A stretch of DNA of 61,996 bases from assembly GCA_002687715.1 (NCBI GenBank), contig NZBC01000193.1:1-61996 (forward strand), written 5' to 3'. The notes under the pieces were generated by a model. The model was not told the origin of the DNA, did not search any database, and saw nothing but the letters and a program-made list of their open reading frames with translations. Both the position numbers and the translations under genes were made by a program. This DNA comes from Planctomycetota bacterium. Its GTDB lineage: Bacteria > Planctomycetota > GCA-002687715. Shown one piece after another: positions 33,281-41,719 of the stretch; position 1 is the stretch's first letter, and each line of letters opens with the position of its first letter.

Positions 33281-34575
33281 GACTCGGCCGTGATCTCCTC
33301 GCCCATCGATTCTACCACCAGCTCGATGATGTCCTTGACGACGAGCTTGCCCTCATTGCCGGTCGATTTCACCGCGTCCTCGAAACGCGACACCTCGTAC
33401 GGGCAACAGACGGCCAGCACGTCGGCACCGGTCTCGACCGCCTCGACGACCCGCTCTTCGGACAGGCGCATCGACACGTGATCCGACATGAAGCCGTCGA
33501 GCCACATCCCGCCGCCGCCACCGCCGCAGCAGTAGGAGTTCTCCTTGCAGCGGCCCATCTCGGTGAGCTCGACGCCCGGGATCGACGCGAGCATCTTCCG
33601 GGGCGCCTCGTACTCGCCGTCGTGACGACCGAGGTAGCACGGGTCGTGGAAGGTGACGCGGACGCCCAGGTCCTTGGTCATCCCGAGCTCCTCCATGCGG
33701 TCCTGGAGGAACGTCGTGTAGTGGATGGTCTCGAACTTCGCTCCGAGCGCCGGGTACTCCTTGCGAAACGCGTTCAGCGCGTGGGGGTCGGTGACCATGA
33801 CGGTGCGGGTCTTGTACTTCTTGAGCACCTTGATGTTGTGCTCGGCACACTCCTCGAACAGCCCCTGCTCCCCAGCGAGGCGCTGGCTGTCGCACGAGCA
33901 CTTCTCCTCCGGGCCGAGGATGCCGAAGTCGACGTTCAGGTGGTTCAGGACGCGCGCCAGCGCGATGCTCGCATCGACGCCGCGCGGGTGATAGCTCGGG
34001 TAGCACTCGACGAACCAGACGATGTCGGCCTTCTTCTTGTCCTTCAGCAATGGGACGTCATGCGAGGTCTTCTTCGTCCAGGCGTGCCGCTTCTTGGGCG
34101 ACTCCCCCATCGGGTTGCCGTAGTCGAGCGTGTTCTTGAAGACGGCCTGCAGCTCTTCCGGCACGTACCCGTCGAGTACGGCCTGCTGTCGGACGGCGGG
34201 CATGATCTGGAGCATGTCCACCTCCTTCGGGCACACGCGCAGACAGTTCATGCACGTCGTGCATTGCCAGAGGTCGGGAGCGTTGAACAGGTCCTCACCC
34301 GTCTGGACCCGGCGCACGATCCGACGAGGCCCATAGTCTCCGACGACGTGGACCGGACAGACCGGGATGCACTGCGCGCACTGATAGCACCAGCCGAACG
34401 ACTCACCGCCCGCGGTGTCGGTGACCTTGTCGACGAGCTCGGGTGTGTAGTCCCAGATGACGCGCTGCTCGAACATCCGGTTCCAGTGACCGGAGATGTC
34501 CATCCCTTCCTGGACGACGTGCTCCTTCTCGACGATGCGGTCCGGGTCGACGGTCGGATTGCGTTCGCTGCGCAT
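33277..34575 (-). CDS. HdrD-like iron-sulfur protein (sHdrB3 candidate)
   Basis: 432 residues. Two 4Fe-4S motifs in the N-terminal HdrC-like half: C63-x2-C-x2-C-x3-C73 (CYQCAQCIPVCP) and C105-C115 (CTTCMNCLRVCP). The C-terminal half is HdrB-like, with a degenerate first CCG domain (VECYPSYHPRG, EKCSCDSQRLAG) and a full second one (HDPCYLGRHDGEYEAP ... CCGGGGGGMW). It thus fuses C and B modules, as described for sHdrB3 in type II clusters. It lacks membrane helices. It is clearly paralogous to the EMO C-terminus (both contain G-x-SPKKRHxWTK). Three bases from sHdrH. Confidence 0.82.
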   Translation of the reverse strand: MRSERNPTVDPDRIVEKEHVVQEGMDISGHWNRMFEQRVIWDYTPELVDKVTDTAGGESFGWCYQCAQCIPVCPVHVVGDYGPRRIVRRVQTGEDLFNAPDLWQCTTCMNCLRVCPKEVDMLQIMPAVRQQAVLDGYVPEELQAVFKNTLDYGNPMGESPKKRHAWTKKTSHDVPLLKDKKKADIVWFVECYPSYHPRGVDASIALARVLNHLNVDFGILGPEEKCSCDSQRLAGEQGLFEECAEHNIKVLKKYKTRTVMVTDPHALNAFRKEYPALGAKFETIHYTTFLQDRMEELGMTKDLGVRVTFHDPCYLGRHDGEYEAPRKMLASIPGVELTEMGRCKENSYCCGGGGGGMWLDGFMSDHVSMRLSEERVVEAVETGADVLAVCCPYEVSRFEDAVKSTGNEGKLVVKDIIELVVESMGEEITAES

Positions 34576-34578
34576 GGA

Positions 34579-35340
34579 CTACGCTCCGGGCGCCGCAGCA
34601 ACCTGCGGGCCTTTCCGATGGAGCCCGAGCAGGCGACGGCAGAACTCCGTCAGCCCGGGCATGACCTTGTTGAATTCCTGCGTCATCCGCATCTTCAGCA
34701 CGGTGTACGCGTAGACGACGTAGACGCAGCAGAGGAAGACGTCGGTGCCGAAGATCGAGCGCGAGATGGTCTGAAAGCCGGCTGCCCCACCGACCTCGTG
34801 CACGAACGCGACCGCACGACCGATCTTCATGTAGACCTCGGCAGCCGTCTCACCTCCGAGGTCGTACTCCGCGTAGGTGACCAGCGGCACGGAACCGGTC
34901 TTTGTCTTCGGATCCCACATCCACCGCGTCCACAGCCAGTGTCTCTCCGGGTCGTTGAAGTGTAGTAGCTCACTCGCAAAGTCGATGCGGAGGTTGTCGG
35001 CCACGCCGTCCAGGTGATCGGCGAATCGCTGGAACCGCACGGGCAGCTCGTCGTCCCCGTACAGCAGATCCGCCATCCACGCTCGCACGTCCTCGAACGG
35101 CATCGCGAGGAGCGTCTTGCGTGTCTTGCCTCGCGTCGCGAACACGCGGCCGAGCAACTCCTCGAAACCGTCCGAGGTCATGGACGCGAGAGCGGCGGAC
35201 GTGAGCCGCTCCTGGAACCACGCGGACTTGGCCTCGAGCTCGGTTGCAATGCCGGCAAGACGCTCGACATCGACGACGTCCAGGATCTGGGACATGAACT
35301 CCTGGGCGGTGTCCGTATCGACGACCTGGCGCTCACTCAT
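34579..35340 (-). CDS. sHdrH-like conserved protein
   Basis: 253 residues from ATG 35340 (five bases after the sHdrA stop; the longer frame adds an Arg/Gly-rich shadow). No cofactor motif. Conserved-looking features are ADLLYGDDELPVRF, LLHFNDPERHWLWTRWMWDP and GSVPLVTYAEYDLGG. A C-terminal hydrophobic stretch (TDVFLCCVYVVYAYTVL) could be a buried or membrane-touching helix. Position between the HdrA- and HdrB-like genes matches the hypothetical sHdrH of sulfur-oxidising gene clusters. Role in the complex is unknown. Confidence 0.7.
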   Translation of the reverse strand: MSERQVVDTDTAQEFMSQILDVVDVERLAGIATELEAKSAWFQERLTSAALASMTSDGFEELLGRVFATRGKTRKTLLAMPFEDVRAWMADLLYGDDELPVRFQRFADHLDGVADNLRIDFASELLHFNDPERHWLWTRWMWDPKTKTGSVPLVTYAEYDLGGETAAEVYMKIGRAVAFVHEVGGAAGFQTISRSIFGTDVFLCCVYVVYAYTVLKMRMTQEFNKVMPGLTEFCRRLLGLHRKGPQVAAAPGA

Positions 35341-35345
35341 CGCGG

Positions 35346-36407
35346 CTATCCCGCCGCCATCGACGCCTTGCGCACGACGGCGCAGGCTTTCATCGCCGCG
35401 GCGGCCGCCGAGGAGATCGAGTCTTCGATGTCCGCCGGGCCGACCGCCGCGCCACACGCGAACACACCCGGTACGGTCGTGGAGACCGTGTTGAGCGCCC
35501 CGTCGATGGTCTCGATGAAGTTGTACTTGTTCTGCTTCGCTCCAAAGACCTTCGCCATCTCCCGCGTCCCAGCACTCGGCTCCATCCCGACCGAGAGGAC
35601 GACCATGTCCATGGGCACCTCCATCGGACGGCCCATGGTGGTGTCCTCGCCGCGCACGAGCAGCCGGCCGTTCTTCTGGCGGATGTCCGTTGCGATGCCC
35701 TTGACGTAGTTGACCTTGTACTCCTCCTGGGAGGGCCAGTAGATCTCCGGCTCCCAGTACCCGTACATCCTCATGTCGATGTAGAAGATGAAGACCTTGC
35801 AGTCGGACACGAGCTTGCGGACCTCGATCGACTGTTTGGCCGCGACGCCGCAGCAGACCTTCGAGCAGTACTCATTGCCGATCTGCCGGTCGCGGGACCC
35901 GACGCACTGGATGAAGCACAGGCGCTTCGGCGGCTCACCGTTGGACGGACGCACGACCTTGCCCGCCTTCAGCATCTTCTCGAGATCGACGAGGGTCAGC
36001 ACGTCGTCGTACTCGTAGTAGCCGTACTGCTGGGTCTCGCGGCCCGGGTCGAAGTGCTGGAACCCCGTCGCGATCACGACCGCGCCGACGTCGAGCTCTC
36101 GCGCCTCCCTCGAGTTCTTGACCGTGACCTTGAAGTCGCCCGCCGATCCCGCCGAAGCGGTGACCGTCGACCCGAGCACGACTTCGACGTTCGGGTCCCC
36201 GTCGACCGCAGCGGCCATCTCGGCCATCGCTTCGCCGGCGTCGCGAAAGTCGGGGGTCAGCGCGGCGTAGTTCGCGAGCTCGGGCGTGCCGCCGAGCACG
36301 TTGCGCTTCTCGACGAGGACGGCCTTGTAGCCGATCTCTGCGATCCCCTTCGCGGCCTCCATCCCGGCCGGACCGCCACCGATGACCAGCACCGGACGCT
36401 CAGACAT
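35346..36407 (-). CDS. sHdrA: flavin- and iron-sulfur-binding HdrA-like subunit
   Basis: 353 residues from ATG 36407. The N-terminal FAD fold is VLVIGGGPAGMEAAKGIAEIGY. An HdrA-type iron-sulfur region is present: CFIQCVGSRDRQIG followed by NEYCSKVCCGVAAKQ. A C-terminal FAD motif ends VPGVFACGAAVGPADIEDSI. At ~350 residues it is the short form found in sulfur oxidisers and lacks the extra ferredoxin domains of methanogen HdrA. It would be the flavin centre of the complex. The start overlaps the sHdrB1 stop by eight bases. Confidence 0.9.
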   Translation of the reverse strand: MSERPVLVIGGGPAGMEAAKGIAEIGYKAVLVEKRNVLGGTPELANYAALTPDFRDAGEAMAEMAAAVDGDPNVEVVLGSTVTASAGSAGDFKVTVKNSREARELDVGAVVIATGFQHFDPGRETQQYGYYEYDDVLTLVDLEKMLKAGKVVRPSNGEPPKRLCFIQCVGSRDRQIGNEYCSKVCCGVAAKQSIEVRKLVSDCKVFIFYIDMRMYGYWEPEIYWPSQEEYKVNYVKGIATDIRQKNGRLLVRGEDTTMGRPMEVPMDMVVLSVGMEPSAGTREMAKVFGAKQNKYNFIETIDGALNTVSTTVPGVFACGAAVGPADIEDSISSAAAAAMKACAVVRKASMAAG

Positions 36408-37593
36408 CACAATCCTCCCAGGTCAGATACTCCCTCTTGCCGGACCGGATCTCGTCCGTCACCGCCTCGAACTCGGCCCACGCTCGTCGGTGGTCGATAC
36501 CGAGCTTCTCGAGGAACGGCTTGTTGTCCGTGCTGTGCCAGTGGAGCTGGAGCACCTTGTACGGGTGGGCGCCCATGGCGAGCGCGGCGAGCTGGGAGTC
36601 CGACATGACCGGCAACCCGACGTTGCGGTCGTGGGCCCTCCCCGCGAACTGGCTCTGATCCAGAGTCGTCACGCAGCCCGTGTCGTGGCTGATGAGGATA
36701 TCCGGATCGGCCTCCTCCTTCATCACCTCGATCTTGCGCTGCACCGCGAACGACCGCGAGAAGTCCCGCGAGACGAGGATGTGGCGGAAGCCGAAGCCGC
36801 AGCAGTCGTACCACGTGGAGTAGTCGCGGACGTCGATCCCCAGCGTCTGCAGCAACGACGTGATGATCGCGCTGCGCTGCGCGCCGTACACCTCGGGCGC
36901 GTAGATCGCGTCCTCGCCGATGAGCTTGTGGTAGTGGCACGCGGGATGGATCGTCGCGCGCAGGCCCGACATGTCGACGACCTGCCTCTCGGCGATACGA
37001 TCCCGCATCGCGTGCACCCACTCGCTGTAGTGGACGATCTCCTCGGGCATGATCAGCTTCTTGCCGAGCTTCTCGAGGATCTTCTTCACCTGGCGGCGCA
37101 GCTCGGGGTTGTGGATGAGCTGCTGCCGCGTCTCCTTGTAGTGGCCGAAGCTCGTGGCGCAGTGGATGATCGGGTAGTAACCCGTCTCGTGCGCGGCGGC
37201 GAAGTTGCGCATCGCGACCGCGGCCTGCGCGGCCGCGTTCGACGTCGCCGACGCGTAGTAGTTCCACGCCGTGCACGAGGTCTGGTCGGACGGGTCGTGG
37301 TGGTCCAACCCGAGCTGGCGGTTGATCCAGAACACGGCCGTCGAGTAGCCGGGGATGTGGCCGCACTGGCCGCAGCTCTTGTGATGCCACGTCTTCTCGA
37401 CGGGGATCTTCTTGGTGCGGTTGTACTTGTTCTTCACCTCGATGGCAGGGTCGGGAACGCGGTGGACGATCCACTCGCCCTCCTTCTCGAGCTCATCGAC
37501 GATGTCGTGATAGTCCTCGGTCGGAGCCTGCGCCGGGTCGGCGACGTAGTTCCGGTCCTTGGCCTTGTTGAACAGCGCGCTGTGAGGAATCAC
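36400..37593 (-). CDS. sHdrB1: HdrB-like subunit with CCG domains
   Basis: 397 residues from GTG 37593 (GGCGGAG upstream); the frame is open further but those residues antisense the sHdrC1 gene. Cysteine motifs: HKSCGQCGHIPG, SCTAWNYYASATSNAA, IIHCATSFGHYKE, IHPACHYHK, and STWYDCCGFGFRH with a later HDTGC. These are the CCG-type ligands of the unusual [4Fe-4S] clusters where disulfide or sulfur chemistry occurs in Hdr enzymes. Partner of sHdrC1, whose stop is 23 bases upstream. Confidence 0.88.
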   Translation of the reverse strand: MIPHSALFNKAKDRNYVADPAQAPTEDYHDIVDELEKEGEWIVHRVPDPAIEVKNKYNRTKKIPVEKTWHHKSCGQCGHIPGYSTAVFWINRQLGLDHHDPSDQTSCTAWNYYASATSNAAAQAAVAMRNFAAAHETGYYPIIHCATSFGHYKETRQQLIHNPELRRQVKKILEKLGKKLIMPEEIVHYSEWVHAMRDRIAERQVVDMSGLRATIHPACHYHKLIGEDAIYAPEVYGAQRSAIITSLLQTLGIDVRDYSTWYDCCGFGFRHILVSRDFSRSFAVQRKIEVMKEEADPDILISHDTGCVTTLDQSQFAGRAHDRNVGLPVMSDSQLAALAMGAHPYKVLQLHWHSTDNKPFLEKLGIDHRRAWAEFEAVTDEIRSGKREYLTWEDCDV

Positions 37594-37616
37594 GAGGTTG
37601 CTCCGCCTCGAAGGGC

Positions 37617-38348
37617 TCAGTCGAAGGACACGTCGTATCCCGCGTCCTCGAGCTTCTCCTCCATCACGTCCTGGAGGATCATGAAGAGGCCTTCGTCGAC
37701 CTCCTTGATCATGTCCATGACGCCGGTCATGTGCCAGATGAGGTAGAGCTCGATGATCGTCTTGTCGTCGACCTGCCAGGAGGTCTCCGTGGTGTGCATC
37801 GTCTCGGGCGGCAGCGCCCGGCGCCAGACGTCGAGGTTCTTGGCGATCTCCTCGACGTGCGGCCCCCAATCCGGAAACGCATTCGCCGACAGCATGTCGG
37901 GCGACACCTGCGTCCCGGTCGACATGATCTTGTAGACCACGCGTCCGTAGCCCTCGAGCGCTTCCGCGGCGCTCGCGAGGCCGTTCTTTACCGCGACCTC
38001 GCGCATCACGGTGATGACGCCGCCGGGCGAGTTCTTGCGCGGGCAGACGTCGCAGGAGAAGCACTGCGAACAGTCCCAGACGCTGTCGTTCAGGAAGACG
38101 TAGAAGAGGTCGACGTCTTCGCGCGCCATCGTCTGCGCGATCTTCCGGGGCGAGAAGTCGTAGAACCGCGCCGACGGACACGACGCGACACAGATGCCGC
38201 ACTCGTAGCACCCGTAGAGGTACTCGTCGAAGCGGAGGTCGCCCTTCACCTCCTCGAAGAGGCGCTCCTTCTCGTCGTAGTCGACATGCGCGTACTGGCG
38301 GCCCGAGAGATCGAGCCGGCCCGGTGTAGCGGGAGGCTGGGCGCTCAC
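37617..38348 (-). CDS. sHdrC1: HdrC-like 4Fe-4S electron-transfer subunit
   Basis: 243 residues, GTG start overlapping the LbpA stop by four bases (GTGA). Two four-cysteine motifs: C47-C57 (CYECGICVASCPSARFYDF) and C93-C102 (CSQCFSCDVCPRK). The second lacks the usual spacing before proline, as in sulfur-oxidiser HdrC1. It should pass electrons between the HdrB-like catalytic site and HdrA flavin. Directly downstream comes sHdrB1. Confidence 0.88.
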   Translation of the reverse strand: MSAQPPATPGRLDLSGRQYAHVDYDEKERLFEEVKGDLRFDEYLYGCYECGICVASCPSARFYDFSPRKIAQTMAREDVDLFYVFLNDSVWDCSQCFSCDVCPRKNSPGGVITVMREVAVKNGLASAAEALEGYGRVVYKIMSTGTQVSPDMLSANAFPDWGPHVEEIAKNLDVWRRALPPETMHTTETSWQVDDKTIIELYLIWHMTGVMDMIKEVDEGLFMILQDVMEEKLEDAGYDVSFD

Positions 38349-38815
38349 GCTTCGAACCCCTCGACGTGCTCACAGGCCTTGATGTCCTCCGCCTCGATGC
38401 GCGTCTTGTAGGCATCAACCGCGGCCTGCCCCGTGTGTAGCTCCGCGAGCTCCGTGTCCGCGTTCTCCGGCTTCATCTTCACGATCCAGCCGGCCTTGTA
38501 GGGGCTGCGATTGATGATGGTGGCGTCGCTGAGGAGCGCCTCGTTGACCGCGACGATCTCCCCCGTCATCGGCGACTTGACCGGCCCGACCCACTTGCTG
38601 CTCTCGACCGTCGCGAGCGGCTTGCCCTTCTTCCGCACTGCGCCGACCTTCTTGGGCTTCGCATGGAGCAACGGACCGGCGAGGTTCTGGGCAATGTCGG
38701 TCATCCCGATCGTCACCGTGCCATCGTCGTTCACCTCGACCCAGGTGTTCTCATGCACGTTGTAGTGCAGGTGCAGCGGGAGGAAACAGCCTCGGACTTC
38801 GGGGTGGTCAGACAT
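38345..38815 (-). CDS. lbpA: LbpA: lipoate-binding GcvH-like carrier of the sHdr pathway
   Basis: 156 residues. GcvH fold: HENTWVEVNDDGTVTIGMTDIAQNLAG, then the lipoyl site ATVESSKWVGPVKSP with K74, and the C-terminal SPYKAGWIVKMKPEN. In sulfur oxidisers such GcvH-like proteins carry sulfur intermediates on lipoate and are essential for the sHdr pathway. The ESSKWVGP context is LbpA-like; no other glycine-cleavage genes (gcvP, gcvT) are in the window. It directly precedes sHdrC1. A 70-base gap separates it from DsrE, the largest within the operon. Confidence 0.9.
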   Translation of the reverse strand: MSDHPEVRGCFLPLHLHYNVHENTWVEVNDDGTVTIGMTDIAQNLAGPLLHAKPKKVGAVRKKGKPLATVESSKWVGPVKSPMTGEIVAVNEALLSDATIINRSPYKAGWIVKMKPENADTELAELHTGQAAVDAYKTRIEAEDIKACEHVEGFEA

Positions 38816-38885
38816 GGATGGGCCATCCTAAGGGACCAGCAGAGTTGGCGATACGGGACCGGTGACCGGGACCTGCGCCCGGGGA

Positions 38886-39269
38886 TCAGAAGTACATGGT
38901 GTGGTCGGCGTCCAGCGCAAGGTCGATGATGCTCGTCGCACCCAGGATCTCGACCCCGTCGATCACGTCCTCCAGCGTCATGTCGAACAGAGCGAGGCTC
39001 TGCTGGCAGACCCGGAGCTTCACTTCGGCGTCCTGGGTTTGCTCGAGCATGGTCTTGAGCGTGACGTCGCTCGTCGTGTCGAGCTGGATGGTCTCGGCAA
39101 CACCCTTCTTCAACTGGCTCGTGCCGTCCATCGTGAACCAGACCGTGACGTCCATCTCCATGGCGGCCGCAGCCATCGCGTAGAAAAGCGGCGAGTAGGT
39201 CCGTCGCGGCGTCTCGATGCCGTGGGTCTGGATGACGAGGATCTTCTTGCCTTCTGGGTCGTCCATCAT
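38886..39269 (-). CDS. DsrE-family sulfurtransferase-like protein
   Basis: 127 residues. DsrE/F fold: KKILVIQTHGIETPRRTYSPLFYAMAA, then VTVWFTMDGTSQLKKG, and the single likely active cysteine C88 in KLRVCQQSLALFDM. The short spacing and single cysteine resemble the DsrE3 group that trades persulfide with TusA. It overlaps the sLpl stop by four bases. Expected role is relay of sulfane sulfur toward LbpA or the Hdr complex. Confidence 0.82.
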   Translation of the reverse strand: MMDDPEGKKILVIQTHGIETPRRTYSPLFYAMAAAAMEMDVTVWFTMDGTSQLKKGVAETIQLDTTSDVTLKTMLEQTQDAEVKLRVCQQSLALFDMTLEDVIDGVEILGATSIIDLALDADHTMYF

Positions 39270-40354
39270 CGGGTTGCTTCTCGGTTGGGGTCGAGGTCGA
39301 GGACGGCGGACACCCAGCCGTCGACCTCGCCGGGGGTCAGAGCGTCACCCGCCGGATGGCGGGCGCGAACGACTCGGCTGACGGCCAGATGATCGAGTGG
39401 GATCTCGCGCAGCCCGTCGATCAAGGGCTGCAATCCGTCGAACTGACCATGGTCATTGCGCGTGAAGGCCACGGCGTCGATGAAGCCGCGCCGCAATCGC
39501 GCGGTGATCCGGACGTCGCCGTCCGGATGACCATACACCGACTCGGCCACGTGGACGTCCTCGTGGATCTTGACCCCGCGCCAGGGTCGGCCTCCCGCCC
39601 GGGTCCGAAACTCGCTAGAGGTGAAGCGCTGGTCGACCAGATCGATGGCCCGCTCTTCCTCCGCGGTGAGCGTTCCCGGCTCGAGGTCGCGACCGAGAGC
39701 CGTGGCGCAATGCCGCGCGTAGGCCGCGGCGACGGCGCCCCGGTCCGGCGACGATCCGGTTTCCCTGCGTATCGACGTCATGTAGGCATCGAGGCTCTGG
39801 CGCACCTGCTCACGAAATGCCTCCGACGGCGTCCGGAGCACGCGGGTCATGACCCCGGTGTCGAAGTCGAAGATGAGGTTGCCGACAAGGACCTCGGCCT
39901 CTCCAATGTGAGCCGCACCGGTGCCGACGATCTTGCGCCCGTCCACGTGGACGTCGTTCACCGGCCGAAACTCCGCCGCCACTCCAAAGTCACGGTAGGT
40001 CGCGACCAGCGGCCGCGCGAACAGCTCGAACCGACGATCCACCCGCGCCGGCAGGCTCTCCCCCGCCATGACCCATTGTACGAAGAGCTGGTCGGAATCG
40101 AGGTACACCGCGCCCCCGCCCGTCTCACGCCGGAGCACCGGCAAGCCACGGTCTCCGCACCACGCCGTGTCGACCTCCCGCTCGAGGTCCTGGTGAAACC
40201 CGATGCACACGTACGGCTCGGCCGGCGTCAGCAGGACGACGGTATCGGGCGTACGGGGCGTCCGCGCGTACGCGAGCCCGTGGTAGATCGTCTGGGACCG
40301 CAAAGCGGAGGTGGCTCCCGCTTCGATCAGACGGATCGGACCTGAAGATGACAT
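39266..40354 (-). CDS. sLpl(AB)-like lipoate-protein ligase
   Basis: 362 residues from ATG 40354. LplA fold: RRETGGGAVYLDSDQLFVQW (residues 75-94), NDVHVDGRKIVGTGAAHIG with the catalytic-type lysine K141, and a C-terminal accessory domain (GVKIHEDVHVAESVYGHPDGDVRITARLR). Containing both LplA- and LplB-like parts matches sLpl(AB), the ligase that attaches octanoate or lipoate to LbpA. It lies 16 bases after tusA. A second, divergent ligase is encoded at 43728. Confidence 0.85.
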   Translation of the reverse strand: MSSSGPIRLIEAGATSALRSQTIYHGLAYARTPRTPDTVVLLTPAEPYVCIGFHQDLEREVDTAWCGDRGLPVLRRETGGGAVYLDSDQLFVQWVMAGESLPARVDRRFELFARPLVATYRDFGVAAEFRPVNDVHVDGRKIVGTGAAHIGEAEVLVGNLIFDFDTGVMTRVLRTPSEAFREQVRQSLDAYMTSIRRETGSSPDRGAVAAAYARHCATALGRDLEPGTLTAEEERAIDLVDQRFTSSEFRTRAGGRPWRGVKIHEDVHVAESVYGHPDGDVRITARLRRGFIDAVAFTRNDHGQFDGLQPLIDGLREIPLDHLAVSRVVRARHPAGDALTPGEVDGWVSAVLDLDPNREATR

Positions 40355-40370
40355 CCGGGTCGGGTGCAAA

Positions 40371-40610
40371 TCAGTGCGTCTTCTTGATCTGGAACCGGAA
40401 CACGCCACCCTCGATCTCGTCCTGGTAGACGATCTCGTGCCGGGTCTGCTTCTCCCAGGCGCTCATGTCGGGCACGACGCCGGGATCGGTCGCGATCATC
40501 TGCAGGATCTGGCCGATCTCCATCCCCTTGATCGCCTTTCGGGTCTTCACGACCGGCATCGGGCACAACATGTTCTTGCAGTCGATGGAGACGTCGGGGG
40601 TGACTTCCAT
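40371..40610 (-). CDS. tusA: TusA-like sulfur carrier
   Basis: 79 residues, ATG 40610 with GAAGGA before it. The TusA signature is present: DCKNMLCPMPVVKTRKAIKG with persulfide-carrying C16, and the C-terminal HEIVYQDEIEGGVFRFQIKK. TusA moves sulfane sulfur as a protein persulfide between sulfurtransferases; in sulfur oxidisers it feeds the Hdr-like or Dsr system. Its place next to DsrE and sLpl supports the oxidative role. Confidence 0.9.
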   Translation of the reverse strand: MEVTPDVSIDCKNMLCPMPVVKTRKAIKGMEIGQILQMIATDPGVVPDMSAWEKQTRHEIVYQDEIEGGVFRFQIKKTH

Positions 40611-40627
40611 GACGGTTCCTTCGTGGG

Positions 40628-41719
40628 TCAGACCGCCGCGGGCTTGCGGCGGCGCGTGCGGCGGTGGATCTCCTCGAGGAGCGACGCCTCGTCGTCCAAG
40701 TCCACCAGCCGGTTGATGAAATAGAAGAGGTACGTCGTGGCGAGCCACTCCGTGAAGTCCTCCTCGGAGCGAAGGTGCTTCTTGAGATTGAGCATCACCC
40801 ACGAGAAGTGCTGCCAGGTATCAAAGCAGGAGTCGCACCCGCGCTCCACTCCCGTGCAACACCGACGCGTGGTTTCGAGGTCGGCGTGGAAGGCGCGGAA
40901 GTGCGGGTTGTACGGCCGGCCATTCGTGATGCGGTCGGCGTTGGCCGCGTGATCCGGCGTGATGCTGGTACAGACCGCGTGCCCCCACCGCTCGTCGAAC
41001 AGCCGTCCGCTCGAGACGACGTCGGCGAGCCGAGACGTCATGAGGACCGCGCCCGGGTGCCGGTCGATCGCGCAGTCGATCGCGTCCCGCACGTCGCCGA
41101 AACCGCGGCGGTAGTCGAGGTCGCCACCACGGGCCTCCAGATCGCCGTAGAAGTTGAAGAGCACGCGGTTGCCGTTGTCGACGCAGCGTTCGACGACGGA
41201 CTCGACCTGGGTGGCGTGCCCCGGCGCGACGGTGTAGTACCAGAACGCCCGCGGGTCGTTCCGGTAGTTGTCGAGCGCGGCCGCGAACAGGTCGCGGCGT
41301 CCGCCTCCTCGGAGTGCACGGTCGGTCACCGTGTCACCCCACACCGAGACACCGATGGGCAGCTCTTCGAACCCATGTCGCGGGATCGGGACGACTCCAT
41401 TGGTCGCGACGCTGAGCCGGAACGCTCCATAGAGCTTAGAGAGGCGATCGAGCGCGAGGCTCGGCTCACCGCCGACCACGGTGACGAAGTTGGTCCCGCG
41501 AGTCCGTTCTCGATCGATGAACCCATCGACTCCGGCCGCTCCCGCGGCGGACACCTGGTCCATTCCCTCCGCGAAGAAGTAGCACCCCTCACAACGGATG
41601 TTGCAGGTGTCGGTCAGGTCGACCGCGACCGACCGGATCGGCCCCGCTTCGCGCACGGCCGTCCACAGCCGCCGCAGCAGCGGGTCCTCCAGCCAGGTGT
41701 CAAACCGGGAAGCCACCAT
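40628..41719 (-). CDS. Radical SAM protein with C-terminal cysteine-rich region, function unassigned
   Basis: 363 residues, ATG 41719 with AGAGG upstream. The radical SAM cluster site is C39-x3-C43-x2-C46 (DTCNIRCEGCYFF), with the SAM-binding GGEP at 83-86. A C-terminal group of cysteines (C250, C287, C288, C295, C298: RRCCTGVERGCDSCFDTW) suggests one SPASM-like auxiliary cluster. It is distinct from both LipS-like proteins. The start overlaps the previous gene by 20 bases, so it is part of the operon. No function in sHdr or lipoate assembly is known to me. Confidence 0.8.
   Translation of the reverse strand: MVASRFDTWLEDPLLRRLWTAVREAGPIRSVAVDLTDTCNIRCEGCYFFAEGMDQVSAAGAAGVDGFIDRERTRGTNFVTVVGGEPSLALDRLSKLYGAFRLSVATNGVVPIPRHGFEELPIGVSVWGDTVTDRALRGGGRRDLFAAALDNYRNDPRAFWYYTVAPGHATQVESVVERCVDNGNRVLFNFYGDLEARGGDLDYRRGFGDVRDAIDCAIDRHPGAVLMTSRLADVVSSGRLFDERWGHAVCTSITPDHAANADRITNGRPYNPHFRAFHADLETTRRCCTGVERGCDSCFDTWQHFSWVMLNLKKHLRSEEDFTEWLATTYLFYFINRLVDLDDEASLLEEIHRRTRRRKPAAV

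Noticed and set aside
37617..38418. Extension of the sHdrB1 frame upstream across sHdrC1
   Set aside because: Those residues are the alternate-frame reading of the ferredoxin gene; sHdrB1 is better started at GTG 37593 after a GGCGGAG.
38859..38869. Short palindrome CCGGTGACCGG in the lbpA-dsrE gap
   Set aside because: Only 11 bases with no extension; too weak to call a terminator or operator.
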